Assembly: GCF_001418005.1 (NCBI RefSeq)
Contig: NZ_LIOL01000003.1
Coordinates: 62,001 to 126,000, forward strand
Length of the DNA stretch: 64,000 bases
DNA from: Chelatococcus sambhunathii
Lineage (GTDB): Bacteria; Pseudomonadota; Alphaproteobacteria; Rhizobiales; Beijerinckiaceae
Reading direction: 5' to 3'
Shown here: positions 8,712 to 16,756 of the stretch, piece after piece
Layout: every line of letters begins with the position of its first letter
Position numbering within the stretch: position 1 is the first letter of the stretch
The notes under the pieces: model-generated
What the model saw: only the letters and a program-made list of their open reading frames with translations
The model's database searches: none
What the model was told of the DNA's origin: nothing
Position numbers and translations under genes: made by a program

Positions 8712-9538
8712 GGCCTGACGCTCCAAGGCTGTTTGACACTCCCCGACTGCCCGGCCGTGCGCCAGCGCTCGGCCGCCTCGCGCAGCGGCTGCAGAACGAG
8801 GTGATCACTGCCGAGCGCGCAGAGGACGACGAGGACCGTCAGGGCCATGACCTGCGGGATGTCGAACAGGGCGCGCGCTCTGGCGAGTGCACCGCCGACA
8901 CCGCCGGCATTGCCGAGGAGTTCTGCCATCACCGCGACCTTCCAGGCGGTGCCGATGGCCGTTGTCCAGGCCGCGAAGAGATAGGAGAGAAGATGCGGCA
9001 GCGTCACATCCCGGAAGCGGCGGAGCGGCCCGGCGCCGAAGGCGCGCGCCATGGCGTCGAGGCCGCGGTCCCGCGTCGCCACCCCTTCCAGCGCTCCCGC
9101 GAAGGAGATGGGCAACGCCGCGACGACGACGGTGGCGACCGCCGAGCCGCCCGAGGCGCCGAACCAGATGAGGGCGAGGACGATCCACGAGATCGGCGGC
9201 ACGCCGAGGATGAAGGTGACGACCGGCTTCATCAGCCTCAGGGCGGCAAAGGAATAGCCGGCGACGGTTCCCGCGGCCGCGCCGATGCCGGCCGCAAGCA
9301 TAAAGCCGTTGAGCGCGCGCAGCCCCGTCTCCTTCACGGCCGCGCCGAACCCCGGCTCAGTCGCGAGATCGGCGAGTGTCGCGAGTGTCGTCAGCGGATC
9401 CGGCAGGATGAAGGCCCCATAGAGCTCGTGCGCCATCTGCCAAGCGGCGGCGAGGCACAGGAGCCCCGTCGCCCCGGCCCAGGCCGACCAGAGATAGCGC
9501 CCGAACCAGGCGGCCACCCCCTTCGCGTCAGAGCGCAT
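8708..9538 (-). CDS. ABC transporter permease, NitT/TauT class
   Basis: A 276-residue integral membrane protein with about six helices and the BPD_transp_1 coupling segment around LDAMARAFGAGPLRRFRDVTLP, which contacts the ATPase. ATG 9538 is chosen; it overlaps the last codons of the binding-protein gene (ATG four codons before its stop), so the three importer genes are translationally coupled. Two in-frame ATG or alternative starts lie slightly upstream inside the binding-protein gene. It forms the membrane channel of the importer encoded by its neighbours. Confidence 0.88.
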   Translation of the reverse strand: MRSDAKGVAAWFGRYLWSAWAGATGLLCLAAAWQMAHELYGAFILPDPLTTLATLADLATEPGFGAAVKETGLRALNGFMLAAGIGAAAGTVAGYSFAALRLMKPVVTFILGVPPISWIVLALIWFGASGGSAVATVVVAALPISFAGALEGVATRDRGLDAMARAFGAGPLRRFRDVTLPHLLSYLFAAWTTAIGTAWKVAVMAELLGNAGGVGGALARARALFDIPQVMALTVLVVLCALGSDHLVLQPLREAAERWRTAGQSGSVKQPWSVRP

Positions 9539-10487
9539 AGAAGCCGGCATCGGGCTGGCCGCCGCCGATAATGCGCGGGTCGTCTTCGGCCAAGGCGGCA
9601 AAGAAGCCTGTCAGCGCCTCGCGGGCGGCGGAGGCACGCAGGGCGACGAGATTGCTGGAGGCGATCGCACGCCCGACGACCGGTGCCGGCAGTTCGAGAG
9701 CCGTTGCGGCGGCTCCGCCCGCAGCAGCCGGATCGGCCTTCACGCGGGCAAGGGCGGCTTCGAGCGCCCCCTGCAGGGCTTCGAGCCCCTCCCCGCCTAA
9801 CCTGTCGGCTAGCGCTGGCATCACAGCGAGGCCGGCCTGCGGCATGGAGGCCGCACCCGTGGCCACCTGCCAGGCCCGCCGGCAATCGACGGCGCGCACC
9901 AGTTCCTTGCCCGCCATGCCGCCGCGCAGGATGGCGGCCGAGGCCGCCGGCTCCGACAGGAGCGCGGCATCAACCCGTCCTGCGAGGAGAAGCTGCACGG
10001 CCTCCGGCGGCGAGCCGACGTAGTCGAGATGGATATCCCTGCCCGGCGTCAGCGCGGCCTTGGCCAGAAGCCGCCGCAGCACGAGGTCAGGCATGTCGTT
10101 GGCGAACGGAACGGCGACACGCCGGCCGGCAAGTCCGACGACCCCCTCCGCGTCAGGCGTGCCGACCACATAGAGCAGACCCTCCGTCAGGACGTTGAGA
10201 AGCCGCAGGCCGGCACCCCTGTTGTAGAAATTGGCCGCGACATAGGTCGGCACCACGACCGCCTGCATCGTGCCGCCCGCGATCCCGGCGCGCATCTCGT
10301 CAGGCGAGCGCCAGACGCGAAAGTCGAGGGACTGGCCCTGGATACTTCCTGCGGCCACCGCCTGCGCCAGGAGGACGGAGGGTGCCGCGGGCGGGCCCCA
10401 GAGCGTCATGGCTGGCGAGGCGGCGAGGGCGTGGCGCACGGCGAGAGCGGCGATGCCGGACAGCATGAGATGACGGCGATCGATCAT
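9528..10487 (-). CDS. ABC transporter substrate-binding protein, NitT/TauT class
   Basis: A 319-residue periplasmic binding protein. The N-terminus (MIDRRHLMLSGIAALAV, cleavage near ALA-AS) is a secretion signal with an RR pair, possibly Tat. The body has the NMT1/ThiY-like arrangement (residues about 25-300). ATG 10487 is used; a TTG two codons earlier is also open. It is first in an operon with permease, ATPase and NnrS, and faces nsrR across a 224-base intergenic region containing an NsrR-like inverted repeat. The ligand is unknown. Confidence 0.85.
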   Translation of the reverse strand: MIDRRHLMLSGIAALAVRHALAASPAMTLWGPPAAPSVLLAQAVAAGSIQGQSLDFRVWRSPDEMRAGIAGGTMQAVVVPTYVAANFYNRGAGLRLLNVLTEGLLYVVGTPDAEGVVGLAGRRVAVPFANDMPDLVLRRLLAKAALTPGRDIHLDYVGSPPEAVQLLLAGRVDAALLSEPAASAAILRGGMAGKELVRAVDCRRAWQVATGAASMPQAGLAVMPALADRLGGEGLEALQGALEAALARVKADPAAAGGAAATALELPAPVVGRAIASSNLVALRASAAREALTGFFAALAEDDPRIIGGGQPDAGFYAL

Positions 10488-10578
10488 GACCAATCCTCAG
10501 TTTCGTTGGGCTTCCGGCCCGATCACAGACAGGCGGAAGCCCGGGTGGCGCCGGCCCTCCGTCTTGGAATACTTAAAA

Positions 10579-10597
10579 AGACATATTTTGTATGTCT
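10579..10597. promoter_or_regulatory. inverted repeat, candidate NsrR operator
   Basis: A perfect 7-bp inverted repeat (AGACATA, 5-base spacer TTTTG, TATGTCT) inside an AT-rich stretch, with A-runs and T-runs extending the symmetry outward. Its size, centre spacing and AT-rich core resemble NsrR half-site pairs. It lies between the divergent ABC-nnrS operon and nsrR, so one site could control both. NsrR binding is inferred, not shown. Confidence 0.55.
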
Positions 10598-10711
10598 CTT
10601 TTATCGCGCAGGCTTGCCGGCTCCTGTCAAGGGTGGGGACTCGCCCATGTTGAAAAATCGCATCGACGATGCATCTTTTCCGAACACCTTCGCGCATGGG
10701 ACCCTGCGGGC

Positions 10712-11182
10712 ATGAGGCTCACGAACTTTTCCGACTATGCCCTGCGCATGCTGATGCTGGCGGCATCGGCCGGTGCGCGGCTTATCACCATCGAGGAGAC
10801 GGCACGCACCTTCGGCATCTCCCGCGCCCATCTGATGAAGGTAGCGACAGCGCTGACCCGCGCGGGCTTCCTGAAGGCGGTGCGTGGCCGATCCGGCGGC
10901 CTTGCCCTGGCGCATGACCCGAAGGACATCAGACTCGGCGACGTCGTGCGGGCGACCGAGCCCGATTTCCATCTCGTCGAATGCTTCGCCACGGACGATA
11001 CCTGCCTCATCACGCAGCCCTGCCGGCTGCCGCGCATCCTGCGCGAGGCGCTCGATGCCTTCACCGCGACGCTCGACCGCTACACCCTCGCCGACATCCT
11101 GCTGAAGCCGGAGGACTTTCTGCAGTCGGCCGCCCGAGATGGGCGGGTCGTATCTCGCTATCGTGACCGGAGCAACCGATGA
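10712..11182 (+). CDS. nsrR: NsrR-like Rrf2 family nitric-oxide-sensing repressor
   Basis: A 156-residue Rrf2-type regulator. The N-terminal winged helix (about residues 1-85) has the NsrR-like opening MRLTNFSDYALRML and the wing motif AVRGRSGGLALA. Three cysteines follow (VECFATDDTCLITQPCRL) in the spacing that holds the iron-sulfur cluster of NsrR; NO nitrosylates this cluster and releases repression. It overlaps the next gene by four bases (ATGA) and is divergent from the importer-nnrS operon it probably controls. Confidence 0.88.
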   Translation: MRLTNFSDYALRMLMLAASAGARLITIEETARTFGISRAHLMKVATALTRAGFLKAVRGRSGGLALAHDPKDIRLGDVVRATEPDFHLVECFATDDTCLITQPCRLPRILREALDAFTATLDRYTLADILLKPEDFLQSAARDGRVVSRYRDRSNR

Positions 11183-11484
11183 GACATGCCAGACGCCTGA
11201 ACCGTAGCAGTGACGGTGGCTTCCTCGTCGACGCGACCCTGCTCGGTGGCCTCCTCGGCATCGCGCCCTCCGCGCTGCCCGAGCTGATGCGCGCCGGTGA
11301 GGTCACCAGTCTGTGCGAGCGCGGCGAGGAGGAGCACCAGGGGCAGTACCGGTTGACCTTCTTTCACAAGGGGCGCCGGGTGCGCCTCACCGTCGACGAG
11401 GCGGGTGAGGTGCTCCGGCAGTCGGTCGTCGATTTCGGCGAACGCACCTTGCCCGGGGCCATGCATCGCCCGGGCGGGCCCTGA
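11179..11484 (+). CDS. DUF6522 family protein
   Basis: A 101-residue soluble protein without cofactor motifs or a signal peptide. Its layout (FLVDATLLGGLLGIAP, then RYRL/YRLTFFHKGRRVRLTVDE-type strands) matches the small DUF6522 family that is often found beside NsrR or nitrosative-stress genes in alphaproteobacteria; this is from recollection. It overlaps nsrR by ATGA and is certainly cotranscribed with it. Molecular function is unknown. Confidence 0.7.
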   Translation: MRHARRLNRSSDGGFLVDATLLGGLLGIAPSALPELMRAGEVTSLCERGEEEHQGQYRLTFFHKGRRVRLTVDEAGEVLRQSVVDFGERTLPGAMHRPGGP

Positions 11485-11811
11485 CCACCGTCAGTTGATG
11501 GAGGGATCGGCGCGCAGGCGCTCGGCGGCGGACATCTGATCGCCGCAACCATCGGTCTCGGCGTGATGAACTTCTTCGGCACGAATGCGGCCATCATGGC
11601 GCTCGCCGTTGGTCTCGCCATAGCCGCGATGCTCGTAACGCGCAGGACCCACGCACCGGCCGGCGCCAACCCGCTCCTTGTCATGCTCGCCGGGGCCGAC
11701 TGGTCCTTCCTCGTGACGCCGGTGCTCACCGGCGCGATGACGCTCGTCGCCGCCGCCCTCCTCTATCACCGCTGCACCGGGCGGAGGGACTATCCGCGCT
11801 ACTGGTCGTGA
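11485..11811 (+). pseudogene. HPP family membrane protein remnant, N-terminus lost
   Basis: From about 11485 to the TGA at 11809-11811 the frame reads GGGHLIAATIGLGV, then FGTNAAIMALAVGLAIA, then PPAGANP-like HAPAGANPLLVMLAGADWSFL and a last hydrophobic segment. This is the C-terminal half of an HPP-family integral membrane protein, a family linked to nitrite or nitrogen-oxide handling. The frame is closed by a TGA at 11482-11484 upstream and there is no N-terminal half, so only two or three of the usual helices remain. An 82-residue product from GTG 11563 is formally possible. Decay of a third nitrosative-stress gene in this locus is the likely story. Confidence 0.65.
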
Positions 11812-11958
11812 AATACCGGCACCTTCTGCAAGATCGAGGTGAGGATCAAGAACCGGCCGCTGGCCGGCAATCCGAAATCCTTGCAGATGACGGTGTTTGG
11901 CCTGGTGCGGCTCGTGGAAAACCGCGTGCGCACCCACGCGCTAGGGTGCGCGTGAGCC
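11812..11958. other. intergenic remnant, unassigned
   Basis: Between the HPP remnant and the monooxygenase gene nothing convincing is coded. One plus frame reads GTFCKIEVRIKNRPLAGNP and continues without stop to 11955, which has protein-like composition but no start and no recognised family. It may be the tail of a second decayed gene. Confidence 0.3.
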
Positions 11959-12243
11959 TCAGCCGATGCGCGTCATGCGCCGCACCTCGGCGGATTTGAT
12001 GATGCCGCGGCTGCGCTCGCCATGGGCCACGAGGTGCGGAGCCGCGAGGTGCCGGTCGAGCGCCGCCTCGTCGCGCCAGTTCTCGTAAAAGATGAAGAGG
12101 CCGGGATCGGCGTTGTCCCGGTGCAGGTCGTACTGGATGCAGCCGTCTTCCGCCCGCGTCGGGGCGATGAGTGCTTCGAGCGCGGCACGGGCGGCTTCTT
12201 CCTGTCCCTCCTCGGCGCGAATGATGGCGACGACGGTCAGCAT
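11959..12243 (-). CDS. antibiotic biosynthesis monooxygenase (ABM) domain protein
   Basis: A 94-residue protein forming one ABM ferredoxin-like fold: MLTVVAIIRAEEGQEEAARAAL, a central CIQYDLHRD, and FIFYENWRDEAALDRHLAAPH. Such dimeric proteins include quinol monooxygenases (YgiN type) and other small oxygenases; many have unassigned substrates. ATG 12243 is the first ATG of the frame; a TTG at 12273 would add ten residues. It stands 72 bases downstream of the oxidoreductase gene on the same strand and may be the last gene of the TRAP operon. Confidence 0.8.
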   Translation of the reverse strand: MLTVVAIIRAEEGQEEAARAALEALIAPTRAEDGCIQYDLHRDNADPGLFIFYENWRDEAALDRHLAAPHLVAHGERSRGIIKSAEVRRMTRIG

Positions 12244-12315
12244 GGGCGAACGAACCTCCGGCAAGTGTCCCAACGTGAAGGGGCCGGCGGCGAGCCGGCC
12301 CCGTTGCCACCGATC

Positions 12316-13686
12316 CTACTCGGCCGCGATGCGCCGCGCAGCCGCCTCATGCTCCATGGCGCGACGCATGCGCACGGCCTCGCTGTCGGCGATTTCGACA
12401 TCTTCCCAGCGCACGACGCCGCCGGGCGCGACCGGCCGCTTCAGCGCCACCTTGTGCGCAAGGCCGATGGGCAGCGCGCCGATGGCAAGCGAATCCTCCG
12501 CCCGCATCACCCGCCCCCAGACGGTGTAGCCGCCTTCGCCGTCGAGCATCTCGCCCGGCTTGAGCGCCTTCTTGGCGACGGCCACAACGTCCGAGCGGAA
12601 GGCGCTCGGCGCGCCCGTCGCCTCGCCGCGCAGCGCCGCATTGGCGACGCTGACGCCGAGCTCAAGGCCGATGAGGTGCACCGTGCGGTACAGCGCGGCA
12701 TAGCGGCCGGACGGATCCACGGTGATGTTGTATTCGCGGAAGCAGCGGCGGGCGTAGTCGCCGCGCGCATCACCGTCCGCCGCCTCGAAGACGACGTAGA
12801 CGCCCCAGCGCAGGTCGTTGACCACCTGGCGCCCGTCGCGCTCGACGCTGGTGACGACTTCGACCATGCCCTTGCGCTCGAGCACGCCGCCGTCGGCAAC
12901 GGGCCTCAGAACCCGAGACAGGTCGTGCGCGCCGGCGGGCGGAAAGAGGAGGCCGTCCTTCGGCGCGAGCAGACCCGTCGCGTTCGAGATCGCGGCCATC
13001 TCGATGGACGACTTGGTGCCGTCGATGAAGGAGTTGAACATCTGCGGGTTCATGCCGCCGAGGGCGGCCTCTTCCGGCGTGATGCCGAAATGCGTCCACA
13101 CCGTCTCCGGCGTCGACTGGTGGTAGCTCGGCATGTACTTGGTGCCCTTGCCGGCCGCGACGACGCGGAAGCCGCAGGTCTCGGCCCAGTCCACCATCTC
13201 GCAGACGAGCGCCGGCTGGTCGCCGTAGGCGAGCGTGTAGACGAGGCCGGCCTTGCGGAATTCCTCCGCGAGATAGGCGCCGGCGAGCACGTCCGCCTCG
13301 ACATTGACCATGACCATGTGCCGGCCGTTTCTCGCGGCCAGAAGGGCGTGGCGAATGCCGGCGCCCGGATTGCCTGTGGCATCGATGACGACGTCGAGGC
13401 CATCAGCCTTGATAAGCGCCTCCGAATCCTCGCCGACGTGCGTGCCGCCCTTCGCTAGGGCATCGGCGAAGGAGGCGGCGGCGACGGCCTCGACGTCCCA
13501 GCCGGTGTTGGTCATGGCCTTGCGGGCGCGCTCGGCCGAGAGGTCGGCCACCGCCATGAGGTGCAGCCCGACTGTGGTGCGCACCTGCGAGAGGAACATC
13601 GAGCCGAACTTGCCGGCCCCGATGAGGCCGACCCGCACGGGCCGGCCCTCGGCTGCGCGACGCTTGAGCATGGAAGCGAGATTCAC
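12316..13686 (-). CDS. NAD(P)-binding oxidoreductase with C-terminal SAF domain
   Basis: A 456-residue protein with an N-terminal Rossmann fold (GLIGAGKFGSMF near residue 20, VIDATGNPGAGI near 100), a central catalytic region like homoserine dehydrogenase/Gfo-Idh-MocA proteins, and a C-terminal SAF/antifreeze-like domain (about 370-440). The start is GTG 13686, with AGGAG eight bases upstream; an ATG lies five codons later. The gene follows a TRAP importer with a 20-base gap, so it probably oxidises or rearranges the imported (hydroxy) acid. Related proteins work in sugar-acid catabolism, but the exact substrate is unknown. Confidence 0.78.
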   Translation of the reverse strand: MNLASMLKRRAAEGRPVRVGLIGAGKFGSMFLSQVRTTVGLHLMAVADLSAERARKAMTNTGWDVEAVAAASFADALAKGGTHVGEDSEALIKADGLDVVIDATGNPGAGIRHALLAARNGRHMVMVNVEADVLAGAYLAEEFRKAGLVYTLAYGDQPALVCEMVDWAETCGFRVVAAGKGTKYMPSYHQSTPETVWTHFGITPEEAALGGMNPQMFNSFIDGTKSSIEMAAISNATGLLAPKDGLLFPPAGAHDLSRVLRPVADGGVLERKGMVEVVTSVERDGRQVVNDLRWGVYVVFEAADGDARGDYARRCFREYNITVDPSGRYAALYRTVHLIGLELGVSVANAALRGEATGAPSAFRSDVVAVAKKALKPGEMLDGEGGYTVWGRVMRAEDSLAIGALPIGLAHKVALKRPVAPGGVVRWEDVEIADSEAVRMRRAMEHEAAARRIAAE

Positions 13687-13706
13687 GGGGATTGCTCCTG
13701 TTCAGA

Positions 13707-14969
13707 TCAGAAGTGGATGGTGAAGGCCGGCACGAAGGCGACGAGCCCGAGCAGCGTGATGGCGACGAGGTAGAACGGCCACATCTCGCGGGTGACGGCG
13801 CCTACGCTCTCGCGCGAGATGGCGGAGGCGATGAAGAGCGTCGTCCCCACGGGCGGCGTGAACAGGCCGATGGCGAGGTTGATCGTCATCATCACGCCGA
13901 GCTGGATCAGGTCGAGCCCGATGGCCCCGGCAAGCGCCACGAACAGCGGCCCGAGCAAGAGGATCGCCGCCGGCAGGTCGAGGAACATCCCGACGAAGAG
14001 CATGACGAGGTTCATCATCAGGATGACGAGCCAGGGCTCCTTGAGCGTGTTCAGCGCCCAGTCCGCCAGCATGGCCGGGATGTTCTCGACGGTCAGGATG
14101 AAGCCGATGAGGTTCGAGGCGGCGATCACCAGCATCACGACGCCCGTCGTCGCGAGCGTCGCGATGATATTGGCGAGAAGCCCCGTGCCGTTGAGGTCGC
14201 GGTAGAAGGCAAAGCGGATGATGAGCGCGTAGGCGACGGCGATGACGCTCACCTCCGTCGGCGTCGCGATGCCGAAGCGCAGAAGCACGACGATCATGAG
14301 CGGCAGGGAGATGGCTGGCGCCGCGACGAGCGCCGTCTTCGCCACCGCCTTCGCGCCGCCCTCGATGCGCACCACCGGTAGGTCGCGCGCGCGGCCGATG
14401 AGCCAGCACGAGACCATGAGCCCGATCGTCAGCGTCGCGCCGGGCAGGAGACCGGCGAGGAAGAGCTGCGCGATGGAGGCGTTCGAGACCGCCGCATAGA
14501 GGATGAGCGGGATCGACGGCGGGATGAGCACGGCGATGATGGAGGAGGAGGCGGTGATGGCCGCCGCCAGCGCCGGCGGATAGCCCTCGCGCCGCATCCA
14601 CGGGATGAGCATGGCCCCGAGCGCGGAGGCGTCCGCCACCGCCGAGCCCGACACGCCGCCGAACAGCGCCGAGCCGAACACGTTGACCTGGCCGAGGCCG
14701 CCGCGGAAACGCCCGACAAGCGCGGCGGCGAAGGCGATGAGCTGCTGTCCCAGCCGCCCCGACATCAGGAGCGCACCCGACAGGATGAAGAAGGGAATGG
14801 CAAGCAGCGGGAAGCTCTGCATCGGCTGGAAGATCTTGAGCAGCACCACCGTGCTCGGGATGTCGCCGAGGAGGAGGATCGCCGCCGTGCCGCTAAGGAC
14901 GAGCGCATAGCCGATGGGCATGCCGACGAGCATGAACGCGGCAAAGAGAATAATGAGCAGGACCGTCAT
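13707..14969 (-). CDS. TRAP transporter large permease (DctM)
   Basis: A 420-residue membrane protein with about 12 helices and the DctM hallmarks: GGVSGSAVADASALG, the helix with PPSIPLILY and the late GLFTPPVGTTLF. It is the ion-coupled transport subunit of a TRAP importer that moves carboxylates or sugar acids using the Na+ or proton gradient. ATG 14969 overlaps the small permease stop by ATGA. Together with the next two genes it forms a complete TRAP system. Confidence 0.93.
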   Translation of the reverse strand: MTVLLIILFAAFMLVGMPIGYALVLSGTAAILLLGDIPSTVVLLKIFQPMQSFPLLAIPFFILSGALLMSGRLGQQLIAFAAALVGRFRGGLGQVNVFGSALFGGVSGSAVADASALGAMLIPWMRREGYPPALAAAITASSSIIAVLIPPSIPLILYAAVSNASIAQLFLAGLLPGATLTIGLMVSCWLIGRARDLPVVRIEGGAKAVAKTALVAAPAISLPLMIVVLLRFGIATPTEVSVIAVAYALIIRFAFYRDLNGTGLLANIIATLATTGVVMLVIAASNLIGFILTVENIPAMLADWALNTLKEPWLVILMMNLVMLFVGMFLDLPAAILLLGPLFVALAGAIGLDLIQLGVMMTINLAIGLFTPPVGTTLFIASAISRESVGAVTREMWPFYLVAITLLGLVAFVPAFTIHF

Positions 14970-15547
14970 GACACGGCCTCACCATGGTGGCCGCCCGGCT
15001 CCATGCCTTCGCGCGCCTTGAGCGGGTCGCCCGCGTCGCCGGCGATCCGGAGGGCCGTGGTCAGCGCCGTGACGGCGATGAGCACGCAGCCGGTGACGAG
15101 CGCGAGATAGGCGAAGGACATCGGCAGGCCGAGGACCGGGAACCGCTCGGCGGACGTGACCTCGATCACCATGCGTCCTTCGAGCGCGAGGAAGACGAAG
15201 ATCGCCGCGACGAGGAGCTGGACGATGACGAGCACGACGCGGCCCATGGCCCGCGGCATCAGCAGGATGCCGAACTCGACCACGATGTGCCGGCCGAACT
15301 GCGCCGCGACGACGATACCGGACATGGCGAGCCACGGGAACAGCAGGTCCGGCAGTTCGTTGACCCAACCGATGCTGGCGTTGGTAGCGTAGCGCACGAT
15401 GACCGAGGTCATCACCGCCACGAAGAGCGCGACTGTGACGAGCGCACCGATCGCCTGGGCGAGGAGAAGCACGGTCCCGTCGATGATGCGCACGAGCGCG
15501 GCAAGGCCGCTGCCCGTGCGCTCGGCGGGACGGCTCAGGGCCGTCAC
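14966..15547 (-). CDS. TRAP transporter small permease (DctQ)
   Basis: A 193-residue protein with four hydrophobic helices; the motif YATNASIGWVNELPDLLFPWLAM-like stretch around residue 70 (N, E and W positions) is typical of DctQ. The start is GTG 15547, whose last two bases form part of the DctP stop (GTGA overlap), so it is coupled to the binding-protein gene. It joins DctM to make the membrane complex that receives ligand from DctP. Confidence 0.88.
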   Translation of the reverse strand: MTALSRPAERTGSGLAALVRIIDGTVLLLAQAIGALVTVALFVAVMTSVIVRYATNASIGWVNELPDLLFPWLAMSGIVVAAQFGRHIVVEFGILLMPRAMGRVVLVIVQLLVAAIFVFLALEGRMVIEVTSAERFPVLGLPMSFAYLALVTGCVLIAVTALTTALRIAGDAGDPLKAREGMEPGGHHGEAVS

Positions 15548-16527
15548 GAGCCTGCCCGCGCGGCGTCGACGAGCTTCGGCACGAAGTCGCCGAACTGGGC
15601 TTGCCACTTGTCGTAGACCGACTTCGTCGCCTCGCGGAACGGACCGGGGTCGACCTCGTTCACAGCAACGCCGGCGTCCTTGATCTTCTGCAGCAATTCG
15701 CCGTCGGCCTTCAGAGACAGCTGGCGCTGGAAGTCGCGCGCCTCGCGCGCCGCCTCGAGGATGATGTCCTTCTCCTCCTGCGACAGGCCGGACCAGGCCA
15801 TCTTGTTGATGAGGAAGGGCGTCACCTCGTACTTGTGTCCCGACAGGGACATGAACTTCTGCACTTCCTGGAATTTGGAATAGTAGATGTTCATGATCGG
15901 GTTCTCCTGCCCGTCCACGACGCCCTGCTGCAGGGCAAGGTAGAGCTCGGAGAACTTCATCGGCGTCGGATTGGCTCCGAGCGCGGCGAAGATATCGGTG
16001 CCCATCGGGTCTGGCGGCACGCGCAGCTTGAGCCCCTTGAGATCGTCCGGTTTCGTGATGGGGCGCACATTGTTGGTGATCTGGCGGATGCCGTTGTCCC
16101 ACCAGGCGAGCACGATGAGGTTCTTCTCCTCGGCCTTCTTGGCAAGCTCGTCGCCGATCGGCCCGTCGATCACCTTCCAGGCGCTTTCGAGATTGTCGAA
16201 GAGGAACGGCAGGCCGAGCGTCGTCACTTCCGGCACCACGCCCGACAGCGAGCCCTGGCTGTTGAGCGACATGTCGAGCGTGCCAAGGCGCAGCGCGGAG
16301 ATCATCTCCACGTCGTCGCCGAACTGGGCATTGCCGGCGACGGCCACGGTCAACTTGCCGCCACTCGCCTCCTTCACCTTCTCGGCGAAGGCAAGGGCGG
16401 CCGTATGCCGTGGATTGGTGTCCGACGTGGCATGCCCGAGGCGAAGGGTCTTGGCTTCGACGGCGATGCTCGACAGACCGAGCACGACCGCAAGGGTCGT
16501 CGTGGCCGCAACATTGATCCAGCGCAT
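15544..16527 (-). CDS. TRAP transporter substrate-binding protein (DctP)
   Basis: A 327-residue periplasmic protein with a Sec signal (about 25 residues, cleavage near VEA-KT). The DctP core is clear: LRLGHATSDTNPRHTAA, LGLPFLFDN, LKGLKLRVPPDP (the arginine contacts the ligand carboxylate) and QQGVVDGQENP. ATG 16527 has GGGAGGG upstream. It is the first gene of the TRAP-oxidoreductase operon and faces the divergent LysR gene. The ligand is probably an organic or sugar acid. Confidence 0.92.
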   Translation of the reverse strand: MRWINVAATTTLAVVLGLSSIAVEAKTLRLGHATSDTNPRHTAALAFAEKVKEASGGKLTVAVAGNAQFGDDVEMISALRLGTLDMSLNSQGSLSGVVPEVTTLGLPFLFDNLESAWKVIDGPIGDELAKKAEEKNLIVLAWWDNGIRQITNNVRPITKPDDLKGLKLRVPPDPMGTDIFAALGANPTPMKFSELYLALQQGVVDGQENPIMNIYYSKFQEVQKFMSLSGHKYEVTPFLINKMAWSGLSQEEKDIILEAAREARDFQRQLSLKADGELLQKIKDAGVAVNEVDPGPFREATKSVYDKWQAQFGDFVPKLVDAARAGS

Positions 16528-16756
16528 GGAACACCCTCCCGTTCGCGCCGCGCCCGCGCAAGGCGCGGCGACGTTGTAAAAATGAGATTTGCGTTTCCCG
16601 GCCATCGCCGCGCCGCGGCGATTACTTCCCTGTGCGATGGCTGCTTGGCTTTTTGCAGTGCAGCACTTGTTGTCACGGTTAAAAGGCTAGGACAGCTTGG
16701 TCTTTAGGACAAACCAGTTTTATGATCCGATTGTTTAGCTGGTCTGAAAGGTCGCC
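16528..16756. promoter_or_regulatory. divergent control region, TRAP operon / LysR gene
   Basis: This 229-base gap between dctP and the LysR gene must carry both promoters. It is more AT-rich from about 16660 to 16750, where ACCAG (16714 region) and CTGGT (16740 region) form a widely spaced inverted pair. A LysR T-N11-A site is likely here but no single one stands out. Confidence 0.4.

Noticed and set aside
11808-11999. A 63-codon plus-strand frame after the HPP remnant
   Set aside because: No family, no ribosome site, and it overlaps the end of the well-supported ABM gene on the other strand.
14966-16561. A single 531-codon frame that would fuse the DctP and DctQ regions
   Set aside because: Only its last 193 codons encode DctQ; the rest is a shadow of dctP, and a GTG start with GTGA overlap gives a normal small permease.
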